Part shown: in pieces, positions 1 through 11,800 of the stretch | How the letters are laid out: every line of letters begins with the position of its first letter | Position numbering within the stretch: the stretch's first letter is position 1 | Assembly: GCA_024734495.1 (NCBI GenBank) | Contig: JALMQS010000156.1 | Location: forward strand, 1 to 64,000 | Length of the DNA stretch: 64,000 bases | DNA from: Forficula auricularia | Taxonomy: Eukaryota > Arthropoda > Insecta > Dermaptera > Forficulidae | Direction of reading: 5' to 3' | Made by a program: the position numbers and the translations under genes | Notes under the pieces: generated by a model | Told to the model about the DNA's origin: nothing | Databases searched by the model: none | The model's input: the letters and a program-made list of their open reading frames with translations, nothing else

Positions 1-295
1 AGTTCTCAGGTTCGACTCTTGGGGGGATGAATACCCTCTGATATCTCGCAATTTAATAATATTTCTATTAAAATCTTAGAATCTGTCCTAAAAATTAAAT
101 TCTTTCTTTTATAAATTATTACATTGGAATATAATAAATAAAATATGTTAAAAACCAGCTTACAAAACCTCTTCAAGGCTTTTGAAATAATGACCTGACC
201 CAACCTATTATCAGAGTGAACTCAAAAAGTAAAATAAAACATTTTTTAAAACTTAATTGAAAAGTTTTTGTTTTGTCGAGAGTAGCAGAGTTATT

Positions 296-662
296 GATTC
301 ACAAAGAGAAACAAAGAGGTTGTCCTCTGCTTGATGCCAATAAACATACACACATATATATCGAGATGATATATCTGTATATATATTATTTATTTGTTTG
401 AGACTATAGTTTCGAAGACCTTGGTCTTCATCATCCAGTCTTTCTTCAATTATAAATGTTTTCATGGAGTCAATATCCATATGATATTGACTCCATGAAA
501 AACATTTATAATTGAAGAAAGACTGATGATGAAGACCAAGTCTTCGAAACTATAGTCTCAAACAAATAAATAATATATATACAGATATATCATCTCGATA
601 TATATGTGTGTATGTTTATTTGCATCAAGTAGAGGACAACCTCTTTGTTTCTCTTTGTGGAT
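296..662. repeat. Fold-back repeat with hammerhead-like motifs (CTATAG family)
   Basis: Two arms of about 180 bp meet at 480 as near-perfect reverse complements. Each carries stem II (GAAGAC/GTCTTC) and the GAAACTATAGTC string. Relatives occur at 20405-20830, 36712-36910, 25925-26325 and 47745-48130. The layout resembles inverted pseudo-LTRs of Penelope-like elements; no reverse transcriptase is visible here. Confidence 0.75.
501..580 (+). ncRNA. Hammerhead-ribozyme-like motif
   Basis: CTGATGA (523-529), stem II GAAGAC-CAA-GTCTTC, GAAA (546-549), self-complementary CTATAG as stem III, then a UC cleavage site at 556-557. Stem I is GA/TC plus a distal ATTTAT/ATAAAT helix across an internal loop. 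Core residues match the hammerhead consensus; stem III looks too short to close alone, suggesting a dimer. Activity is untested. Confidence 0.6.
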
Positions 663-3009
663 TTTTTAAAACCTCTAACTTAGAAGATCCTTTACATGTG
701 AATACTTACTTTGATTAAGAAAAAACAATCAAAATAAAACCCTTGGATTTGTCGAGCCAAAAAATACATAGTGCGTGATTTTTATCGAAATCGTTGGAGC
801 CGTTTTCGAGAAACCAATTTTATATGTACAAGAGTTCCTCATTTAATAATATAAGTTATTAAAGAAAATTTAAGATATCTACATCTCCTTCCAATATATT
901 CGAGTACGGAACCCTAAAAACGAGTAGTTATTTTTGAAGAGGCCATTAATCACGTATCGAGTTCACACCTCGCTCACTTAAGCTTAATATAAGTAATTGA
1001 ATAAGAGCTGATTAAATCGTGAAGCCTGGAGAGACGGCTGTTAGTTAAATTGATGATAATATAATTTTAATTAGAGGGCTCGGAGGGCTTTCACAAGGGC
1101 GGGAGGGAGGGATCTCCGAGATCTAAAATTATGACAAGCAATATTATTATATTATTATTACCATCCACACCCTTCCTTCTAGTTAACCAAATTGTGTTTT
1201 AAAAAGGAAAATTGTTCTTTTATTTTCAAATTTATTTTAGTAAATTAATTACTAATGACGGAGGAGGGAAATATGATACAAGCTGAATATACCTAATATA
1301 GAAAGAATAATCAACGAGTAAGGTTGGATTTTGCACAAGAAGGGTAATTTAAAACCAACTATGTGGGCGGAAATTTGTTGGCTTTGTTAATTATTATTAA
1401 TTTTCCTTGAAGAGAGAATAAGAGAAAATATTGATATTCCTTATTGAAAAGAAAGAGAGGAAAGAGTTCACACTTTACCTACAGGGCTCATATTGCAAAG
1501 TGGAAGTTAAAACTTCTAGCAAATTTGTTAAAACATCTATTTTAATTCTCCCCCTCCCCCCCCAAAAAAAAAAAAAAACATTTATACAAGAAGTTGCACC
1601 AAAAAGGTATAACCTCTGTAGTCTGGAGTGGTTTATGGTGCTTCATCTGCGTAACAATGTATCGGATTGGAGGGTAAATCCAGGAGGTCATAAATATACG
1701 TATACAAAATTTGGTTGAGTTTGCTCCAAGGGCAAGAATTTAAATTTTTTCACCCTCCCCCCTTTTTGGTTGGGAAATTTTTTAAACAAAAGTTGTCAGA
1801 AATCACATCCCCTACAACTTTGTTTATCATAAAATTTGCCGTAGGGTTAATAGTTTAGGAGTTATTTGATCATTTTCATTCGTGCGCCCCCTCAAACCCC
1901 CTCCTGTGGTCAAAATATCAAAACGTTTTATAGCTAAAAACGTAAGTTAGAAGACATCTGATAAAAATATGAAATTTCATAATAATCCCTTCAGCCGTTT
2001 TTACGTGAATCGTGAGCAACTTTTCAGAAACCACTGAAACAGACAGACAGACAGACCGACAGGAATTTTGTTGAGGGTGTTTTCGTTCACAACTTTGCTT
2101 GAAACGTGTACAACCAAAATTTGGCGAAATTTGAAGCAATGTACATACAAATCCTTAATTTCATATATAGTATAGATTCTGTGGACACCCAGAAAGATAG
2201 AAATGCAAAAACTAACCAAATTTTGTATACATAGTTTGGTCGAAAGGGCTAGAATTTTCATTTTTGATCCTTGTAGTTGAAATTGTGATTATTTTTGGCT
2301 TTCCAATGCATTATAGTGTAATATATTATATGTATGTAAATACATTTAAATAAATAAATAAATAAAAAACTAAGTGTCGAAAAATCCTATTTTAACTCAA
2401 GAACAATAAGTCGTGAATGCATGAACATCAACCGAATTTCTATGTTTCTTTTTTAGTTAGGATGGTCACCCCAGAGGAAGTGCGATTTCGGAATAACCTA
2501 GTAATTCCTTATTTCCAACAATTAATCACTTTAATGAACAATATGCGTAAACTTGTATCAAAAAGAACACGGTTAAAGACGTTCATTTCGACCACATATC
2601 ACCGAATCTCTATTGATTAAAGAGATTGATAGTGATCGGAATTCTTCAAGCATCCAGAAGATTCTTCAAGAGATAGCAGAACACGAAACTCAAGAATAAA
2701 ATGTAGAAAGTTAGTTTGGGTGGCAAAATATTGTATTTCCAAAACATAGAAACGGTAAGAATCCAGGTTTTCTAGCTTCAGAAAAAAGTCGAATTGTTTA
2801 TATAGTAGAGAGAACCGAGGGATGCTAATTGAAACCGATCATTATGTTCAGGAGAATCAAAACGGAAATTAAAGAAAAGAAACATGGACTAAAATTTAAT
2901 TGGAGGAAAAAGACAAAGACTCGGTACACTCCCAGTTTAGAGCCGCCATTTAGTAATAAATAATAAACTTGATTATAATATAATAATGGAGAATTAATGG
3001 AAGGGAAGT
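663..3009. other. No gene seen; degenerate interspersed repeats
   Basis: AT-rich sequence with a GC-richer patch near 1080-1125. Remnants include the dispersed TTTGTATACATA word near 1690 and 2223, a (CAGA)n stretch at 2041-2060, and an ACGGAACCCTAAA word near 905. No coding potential or RNA gene found. Confidence 0.5.
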
Positions 3010-3221
3010 CAAGGATCACTGGTCGAAAAAAATTTAAAAAAAATTCTGTCCGTAAACCTAACAATGGATTCCAGTATAGTTTTATACGCTGATTTTCCCC
3101 ATTTTTTACACCAGGTCAGAGTTTTGAGATATTATCGGTCAAAGCGATGAAAAAGGCCACTTTGGCTTATTTTCGAGTCCCATTAGATATTAAACAGCAA
3201 TATTTGAAATCAAAATATAAT

Positions 3222-3701
3222 TTTAGGGAAGGAAGAAAAGATTATTTTTATTAAAGACAAATGGATCAGCCGGGGTTCGAACCCGGGATCTTCGCATGTG
3301 CACTGCGATGCTTAATCATAAGAGCCTTAGCTCCTAACTCTTAGCCACTGACCCTCGAACTAAAGCTAATAACTAATATCTATATGAATTATGGAATTTC
3401 TTTAATTTCCTCCTCGTTCATTTTTCGCAGACTGGGCTTTACTCATTAATTAAACAATTAAACAAAATCCTAACACTTCCCAATCAATCGCAGACCCCAA
3501 AGTTCGAAAATAATTTTCTCTTCACCCGGGGCGCAATCAGAAGGAGGCCGTGTAAATACAATTATATACTCAGTTAATTTTAGGGAACGAAGATGTATTT
3601 ACAAGGCCTCGTTGTGATCGCGCCCCGGGTGAAGAGAAAATTATTTTCGAACTTTGGGGTCTGCATCGATTGGGAAGTGTTAAGATATTGTTTAATTGTC
3701 A
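3222..3701. mobile_element. Insertion containing a tRNA-like unit and a GC-rich hairpin
   Basis: It sits between two copies of CAAAATATAAT (about 3210-3220 and 3702-3712), as expected for a target duplication. Inside is the tRNA-like unit, then a long hairpin with arms about 3453-3550 and 3605-3702 that includes GCGCCCCGGGTGAAGAG. Confidence 0.55.
3262..3354 (-). repeat. tRNA-like sequence (SINE head or pseudo-tRNA)
   Basis: Minus strand: acceptor GGGTCAG pairs fully with CTGATCC, and the T arm CCGGG-TTCGAAC-CCCGG is perfect. A long variable-arm-like hairpin (CGCA/TGCG) suggests a class II ancestor. No proper anticodon stem forms, so it is not called as a functional tRNA. Confidence 0.6.
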
Positions 3702-4262
3702 AAATATAATATTTTGTTGACGTAATAGAAAACAGCTTCCTTTTTTATTTTCAAATTACCACTTGTCTTTGGCTCATTTAGAACTCGAGTTTAACTTAAA
3801 AACTAAGACCATATGTTTTATCTATGTTTATTATCCTTTATAATCAGGTAGTTTTAGTTTTTTAGTTACTACTCGTGTTCTAATTGAGCTAAAAACGAGT
3901 AATAATTTGAAAATAAAAGTGGAAGCTGTTTTCTATTACGACAACAATTTATTTTGATTTCATATATTACTGTTTAATATCTAATGGGACTCGAAAATAG
4001 GTCAAAATGACCTTTTTCGTCGTTTTGACCGATAATATCTCAAATCTCTGACTTATAAAAAATCGGGAAATAGCATGATAATCAGCGTATATAACTCTTC
4101 TGGAATCCGTTGTTAAGTTTACAAATAAAAATTTCTGTCGAACAGTGTAATGAAAAATAAAAAATCAAATATCTGTATATTAAATTATTTTATATGTACA
4201 TATAAAAAAGAAATCTCTTATTATATTAATTTTTATAAATTGAAAAAAAAATAATAATAATC

Positions 4263-4419
4263 TCAAATTTCACATATTTGTTCTAAATTGCAATTATCGT
4301 ATATGTTCTTGTATAGGTTTAAAAAATTATCAAGTCTCATCATATCACTTTCTTTATTCCAAGGAAGAGATATTAATTTTTCATTGTGAAAAATTGATAC
4401 TTTCATGGTCGATTCACAT
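4263..4419 (-). CDS. Mipp1: Mipp1 exon 9 (C-terminus, stop)
   Basis: Found 7 kb downstream of exon 8. Acceptor ctattttcag is followed by [20 protein letters not shown], then [20 protein letters not shown] and EI before TGA. The HNEK/LP and terminal C-x6-C pattern matches the MINPP1 tail. The phase fits exon 8 exactly, so the whole gene stays in frame. Confidence 0.9.
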
Positions 4420-7400
4420 CTGAAAATAGATAATAATATTAAATCATAATTTTTATATTTAATCTGTAAATAATTATTAACTAAAAAACAAATTAATGAA
4501 ATTAAAGTAGTTAAAAACCACTTTTTACTTTACCATACAGGGTATATCTCAAAAACGGCTGAAAATACTTTGATTAAAAAAATTGAGCGAAACCATGGGA
4601 TTTCGGTCTACAAAAAAGCCCTATTAAGTGATGATCGAAAAAATTATATTTTTCGAGATAATAATTGTTTTGTCAAAATGTCTGTTAGTTTGGTTGTCTG
4701 TTAGTTAGTCTGTGCGTTACCAAATTTTTGTGGACGAGCTAGCTCAAAAACTAGTGTGAATATCGAAACCAAATTTCACACGTAGTTTTGGTCCATTGAT
4801 TTTTCGTTTATTGGGCCACGCAGGTGGGGGCCTCCACTAACAAGAAATATTTACATTATCGGGTGAATTTAATTACAGGATTATTTACATGATTATAGGA
4901 ATATTAACATAATATATTTACAAAAAAAAATTTCTTTTTTCTTTTTTTTCTTTTTTATATACAATTTCTATCGCATGGCGATTTCCCTATAAGTTCTCCT
5001 GTTGAAGCTGTAAAAATTCATTAATGAACCCCTCATCGCCCTGAAGGTCATATCGTATAAAGTTCTCTGAGAAATTCCCAGGGCGACAAGGGGAGGCACC
5101 GCTTTATGCCACCACACTCCCTTCCACGAGAGTGTGATGGCTTCAACTCTCACAGAACCCGAGCCCACCCCAAACCTTGCCGCAATGTTGCTCACCAGAC
5201 TGGAGTTGCCCTTATAATAATTGATTTTGTTTCTGTGGGCAACCCCCAGTCCGAGGAGCGCTGACACTATCTGAACATCCAGAACCCACACCGTCCCCGA
5301 CCCGTCCTTCGCCACGATGTCTGGCTTCCTGTTTCCGGCCGAGCTCTGATATAAATATTCGAGCTCGACCCGCATTCCCTTTTTAATAAGTTCATCAGCC
5401 AGACGTCTCACCACCGCATCATGCCTCCTGAGCCTTCCATCGTGCGTCCTCCCACACGACTGGAGAATATGCCCTGTCGTCTCAGTTTTTCTACACCCGG
5501 CCCTACACATGGGTGGACCCTCCGGCCGCCTTCCCCTACTTGTTCTAACGGCCGAAGGAAGAGACCCCGACCTAAGTCTACATAGTTCAATAAAAGATAT
5601 TGTTCTTGATCGGGTCCGGGTGCATCATAAAATTATATGAGGGCTTTGCCCCCGCGCACATCTCCAGATCCCTCCCGTCGACGCTGCTATGTAAGTTCTC
5701 GCGCCAGTACTCACCAACCCCTCCACCCCGCCGAACTTACGGAGGACCCGTTCTGCCCATGCCAATCTCCTGGTGCACGTGTGAGATCTCAGCTGCCACC
5801 CTGGCGAGCTGGGTAATCTGATGTTCGCATTTTTTAAGCCTATTGTGCACCAGGAGAGTATAAAGAGCCCAGGGATTGCAGTGCCCGAGCCCGCCATCCC
5901 TAATTTCGGAATGAAAATAACCCAAAAGGGGTGTCTCGGGGGAGTTTTAAGATCGATCTTACAAAAGATCGAATCTTTCTGTCGGCCGCTGACAATTGAC
6001 CGACTGAACTCCCTCCGAGAACGAGAGGGTGAATAGATGAGGGTATTATATGGTTTCGCACTATCTCCAGCTTCTGTGAGGCCTTTAGTGGAGCAGCCCT
6101 CACCCTCTCCAGCAGTGGTCCCACCGACCACCCCGAGGTGACAATGCCCGAGCTGTCGAGGCGGACTCCAAGATAGGGGAAGGAGTCGCCCACCCCCAAG
6201 GGAGTCAGGCGTCCACCATCCACCCTGAAGTCGAAGTCTGTACAGACACGGATTTTCCTGTCCTTCCCCGCGGGCACCAGCGAGAGCACAACAGACTTGG
6301 CGGCATTTATACGCATCCCCAGCGCAGCGGCAGCGGATTCAAAGGAGCGAAGCTGAGACCTCATTCCACGCCCCGACGCCGTTACAAGAACGACGTCGTC
6401 CGCAAAGAGCTGATTAGTTTTTGGTGCATATCGACCCAAAATTAAGGGGGGTGGAGGGTCATTTGAGCAAACTCAACCAAATTTTGTATACATAATCAGT
6501 GGGACTCCAGAAGTCTAAAAATGGAAAAACTAACCCCTCCCCTACATGATTATAAATAATTTTATTAAATATTAAATATAAGTGAGGGACCACGTTGTAT
6601 GGTAAAGTCAAGTGGGTGGCCACATCAGAACACGTCAGCTTATTTCTCATTCAATTAAATTCTCAATATAAAATAAATATAAAGAGAGGATTTGAAGAAA
6701 AAAAAGTTTTAAAAACTCGTTTTTATTTCAAAATTTAATAAAATATAGAAAGTAAATTTTTCTTCAATACCGAAAAAAATTGGAATCAAAATAAAAGCAT
6801 GGGATCTTATTATATTAAAATTAAAGTTAAAACACCCCACATTCTTAGATATTTAAGAATGGAAATACATTTTGAAATAAAAACATATTTTTTTTAAGAT
6901 TTTATTATTTCTACTACCTGCAAGGTCCGCCTTCGGCGGCCCTCTTGCTACCCAGTGGGCTCGCCCCCTGGACCCCCACCCCGAAACCCACTCAGCACCC
7001 CCACCCACCCCAATATACAGACAAAACCTTAATTCTATATATATATGATAATTTCATTTAAATTGGTGACCATGGCGACTGTTTTTGTTGGGGGACGGAC
7101 ATAGGTACATGGTACATACATACATACAGAAGCAGCACAAATGCGGTTTAGTAGTATAGGATTTTATGCCTTTTAGTTTTTCAAATTTGCATTTGAGTGA
7201 TAAACCAAATTAAATATTGGAAAATAATTTTGGATTTATATAATATCTCGTAAAGCATGAAATTTGTCCTTAATATGTGTTATATTTTTTTGAGAATGGA
7301 TAACTTTTAGGGCTAGAAACGTCGGCTAAATAAATATACTTTAATTCCAGTCCTCCAATGTCTCCGATTTCAAATCTACAATAATTATTTATAAGAATAA

Positions 7401-8859
7401 ATTAAAGAAGACAACAGCATTTTGAAAACAAATTTCTACTTACAACTATACATATAATTCAAATAATATAGCGAAAATGGACGCATTTATAAGGAAATAA
7501 TTTTTAAGTTTAAACTGTATTATTCTTTATTAATTCCTAAAATTGATTAAAAATTAACATGTTAAATAGGTTAGTGAGGAATATTTCAAGAAAATTGGCT
7601 CGGTACAAATGTGTCGAAATGTTATTAGAAGATTTGTCGAATAAATATGATTGTAATAAAAAGGGACAAATACGATCCTGGTTCACAAAGTTACACGACT
7701 ATTTCAACGAAAGCTTCTCAGTCTATTTCTTAAAATGACTTCACAAGTATTAGAAAACGAATCCAGGATTAAGTGTCTCATTAAAAATGTCTAATTTCAG
7801 GTGAAACTTCTCTTTTGATAAACCACTCAACTCCCGAATCATCAAATCTGGAATAAAGTCGCTAAAGGGTGAATCCATATCCTCACTTAAGGGAATTTAA
7901 ATGAGGTAATATTTCTGGGTTCAATTAATTAAATATATTTTTTATTAATATAATATAATAATAAAACTTGAGCAAGATGCGAGGTAGGTTTCACAAAACT
8001 CTGCCTCGCATCTTGCTTAAGTTTTATTATTAGATTAAAACGTTTCACCTAGAACCAACACCTAACTCCTTAAAAGTTATTAATATAATCTTTTAAAATA
8101 ATGAATTGATTGTTTTTATTGTATTGAATAAATACAATTCTTTTATCAAAACAATTTCAAAACGTTTAATAAATAATCAAACGTTTCGGGAGGAATTCTC
8201 CCTTTATCAATAGGAATTTGGGATTATAGTTGCTTTAATCATAATCAAATGAATATTTAGAAAATAGACAATACTAGATATTATCTTGATATAAATAAAT
8301 CGTTATAAATAAATAAAATTTATAATTCCAGCAGAAGACACACTCTTTTATTGTCTCCTTCAATATATAAAAGTTCTGCTACTCTCGGCACAAAAACTTT
8401 CAATTTAATATTATCTTGAATTTGTAATTATCTTAAATAAAAATAACAAAATATAAATATTTACGAATTATAATTTTTTCTTTACCGTACAGGGTTTGGT
8501 CAAGTATTGTAATCGTGCATGAAAAAAGCGGGTTTTTTTTTGCTTCATTGTTTCGAAATATCTCAAAAATGGCTGAAACTATCTTGAATTAAAAAATTGA
8601 ACAATACTATTGCGTTTTGGTCTACAAAAAAGCCCTAATGAGTGAACAACGAAAAAATTATATTTTTCGAGATTTTAATTGTTTTGTCAAAATGTCTGTT
8701 AGTACGAACGTTACCAAATTTTGTGTACGCTCCAGGCGCGGATCCAGACCTCTGATTTGGAGGGGGAGGGGTCGCCGGTATATAAGATCTTTTGATCTCG
8801 GAAGTGTGTCGTGATCGAAATGTCCAAGCGGGGGGGGCGCATCTGCCCCCCCCCCCCCC

Positions 8860-8890
<31 letters not shown>

Positions 8891-11800
8891 GACATTATTT
8901 TCTTCAATTTTAAAATTTAATGTAATAAAAAAAAAATTAAATAAACATAGAAAAAATGTTGATCTCCAATGCTTTGGGGGGACGGTCGCCCCCATCGCCT
9001 CCCGGATCCGCGCATAGTACGCTCTAGCTCAAAAACTAATGTGAATATCAAAACAAAATTTCCCATGTTGTTTTGGTACATTGAGATTAAGATCTGATTA
9101 GGTTTTGGTTGAAATTAAACCCAAAATTAGGGGGAGGTTAAAATTAAAATTATAAGATTTTCAAACATAAAAAAACAAGAAAAATGAAATTTACTATAAA
9201 AGAGATATATAATATAAAATAGAGAGGAATTATTTGTTTCCAAAATTTACCAAAATTGTAGGCGGGGGGGGGGGGGGTTTCAAAAAATATAACTTTCAAT
9301 ATAACTTCAAGTTCGATTTGTACAAAATTTCGGATATGCACTCTATATGACTTTATAAAATGAAATTGAAAAAAGAGGGGAGAGGTGCGGTACAAAAATA
9401 ATTTAAAATAATAAAATTTTCAAACAAAAATCTAAGAAAGCTGATATTAACAATGGAAGATTCTCGTATATAAGGAGATATCATAAATTGCTAATGAGTC
9501 CAAAATTCTGGGAGGGCGGTTCTTTCGTAAATGATTATAAATTATTTTATTAAATATTAAATATAAGAGAGGTGTCAGGTTGTATGGCAAAGTCATGTGG
9601 ATGGCCAAATCAGTTTATTTTCTAAAAATTTATGATAAATTTTTAAAAAAATAGTCCATATCTGAACTTTTGTTAATGGAATTGTTGTTATTTAAAATTT
9701 CGACCATTTCTAAAATTAATGTTTTTACTATGAGATTGACAAACTTCCCGGTATCTTATTTATATTTACGGAGAATTTACCACTGCTCGAAGCCCTTAAA
9801 AAACTTAGTAAATTGGATTGTATCTAACTTTCTGAGATTTAGCTTGTGATCCCGGCTTCTTTCCTTCTACTCTGTTCTTTTCACGATGGAGGGGCCATCC
9901 CATACAGGCCTTTAGGGGATGCACCTTCTGGTCTATCTCCTTCTCACATCAATATCATTAAAAAAAAATAATAAGTCAAAACCAAAACCATATTTCGAAT
10001 CTGAACCTCATCGTCTTCACCCTCTTCTTTATACTGAACACCAAAATGTATAAAAATGATCAATAAACAATGTTTGCCGTATTATCATTTTCAAAATGAT
10101 TTTTTTTTAATTCGAGTATGTGAACTATCTATTAATGCGAGTAGTTTTCAGACCCTTATATCCCGATCTCTACCACTAACCTTTGCCTAAAACACACCCA
10201 CCAGCACCATAACATCTGCAATATCTATAAAGTGTGTAATTTGTGAAAGATACAAGTCAAAATTTACACTACTTTATAATTAACGATATGAATTAGAACA
10301 AACAGGGCCGATAGATAGTCCAAAGGGGTCGAATAAATTTTAATTAACCTGAAAAGTCCACGTCTAAGCCGTCACTGCTTAGTGATGTTTTATGTTGAAA
10401 TTATAATGCACTAGTTTTGCTAAACAAAGTTCTTTGCACTAGTCTTGCTCTAAACTTATTTGGGTCGGCAAGTTTCAGCTAGCAGCCCCCAGGGAGCTCT
10501 AGGAACAATAAAAAATATGGTCATCTCATGACTTATACCATGCACACCTGGGCGATTTTAGAAAGCTGATATTTATATAACAGTTCCCAAAGGCCTTAAA
10601 AAGGCTAACTGTGCAAAATACTAAAGGATTCACATTTTTTAACCCCCTTCTCTAATTTTTTATCCAATTTCAAATAAAATCTGATCAGCTCTTAATCTCA
10701 ATATAAAATTAGAGGAAAAAGTAAAAGACTCAGTATTTTTTCAGCCTAACCGCTACCGTTTGTTTTCCTAAATTAAAATTTCTTCAAAAAATAAAATATT
10801 TATTTTTTGTATACAATTTATTAATTAGTATTTCAAAACACACCTGTTCGATTGTTTATTATTTTTTACTTACTATAGAAACGGATCTCAGTAAAATCGT
10901 TCAAAAAATTATGTTTTCAGAATTTCTGAATCAGAAGTTCTAAAGCCAGAAAACCCAAAATCTAATTAATTCTCCGCATTGGAAATACAAATATTTTAGC
11001 ACAAGAACTAACTTTCTACGACTAATTCGCTCATAAGTTATTGTGGGTATATGAATTAAGACACTCTGATAAAAAAAATAACAATAGTTGATAATTATTT
11101 TTCTCCATTTTAAAATAGAATGAGTAAAAAAAAAAAAAATTTTTTGACTAGGCCTTTCTACTGGGCTTACCGAGTAATTTTAAATATAATTGAACCTTCT
11201 TTGGTTTTTCAGCTAGAAAAATTTGCTAATACACACTATGCTTCAGTGACAGACATTTTGACAAAATAGTTAATATCTCTTAAAATATAATTTTTTTATG
11301 TCATTATATAAAGGTTTATGTATACCTGAAACGGAGGGAACTCACTAAATTTTTTTATCAAAATGGTTTGAGCCGTTTTTGAGATATTTCAAAAATATAA
11401 AGCCAAGAAAATAATAATAATTTTACAATATTTCATGGTAAAGTAAAAATATTGAAAAACAAAATACTTACTGATATAGAACAAATGCAATATTTCCAGC
11501 AAAAGGTGCAATTTTTCCTAATCTCCATTGTCGGTTGTCATAAAATAAATCCCCCGTAAGCTGTTCTGAGTCTTTGTACAATCCGAGAATGGATAAGAAT
11601 TTAAGAAGAGCTCCAGAATGTGAAAAATAGACACTCGCTCGTGGCTCTTGTTCATTGGTACTAAAAAACAGCAGCAAAAGAAATTAATACATATATTATA
11701 TTATTGCTTCAAAATTGTAACATCACTTTAGAGGAGGCTTTTTAAAAATAGGGGTCGTAGTGTCATTTGAATGGTATTGGGAAATAAAAAATATAGAAAA

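Larger units (their letters stand above)
3010..4155. repeat. Palindromic repeat (TTCGACAAAAA ends), interrupted copy
   Basis: Left arm 3060-3215 and right arm 3945-4150 are reverse complements sharing TCCAGTAKAGTTTTATACGC and TATTATCGGTCAAAA. Uninterrupted relatives are at 52392-53065, 48190-48390 and (half) 53554-53760. A foreign segment splits this copy at 3222-3701. Confidence 0.7.
4528..6607. mobile_element. DNA-transposon-like repeat (family A), split by a retrotransposon
   Basis: Ends are CTTTACCATACAGGGT at 4528 and GTATGGTAAAG at 6597-6607, in inverted orientation. Other copies at 8480-9592 and 22344-23011, and a reversed fragment at 11212-11445, share TCAAAAACTARTGTGAATAT and GTCTACAAAAAAGC words. 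No transposase is visible, so it is non-autonomous. This copy is interrupted at 4801-6407. Confidence 0.65.

Noticed and set aside
8635..8995. Open frames over the poly-C and (CA)n region
   Set aside because: Low-complexity Cys-Val repeats created by the microsatellite inside a hAT MITE.
10000..10060. Possible Mipp1 last exon (acidic KEEGEDDE segment)
   Set aside because: Does not match the MINPP1 tail. The exon at 4263-4419 matches in motif and phase.
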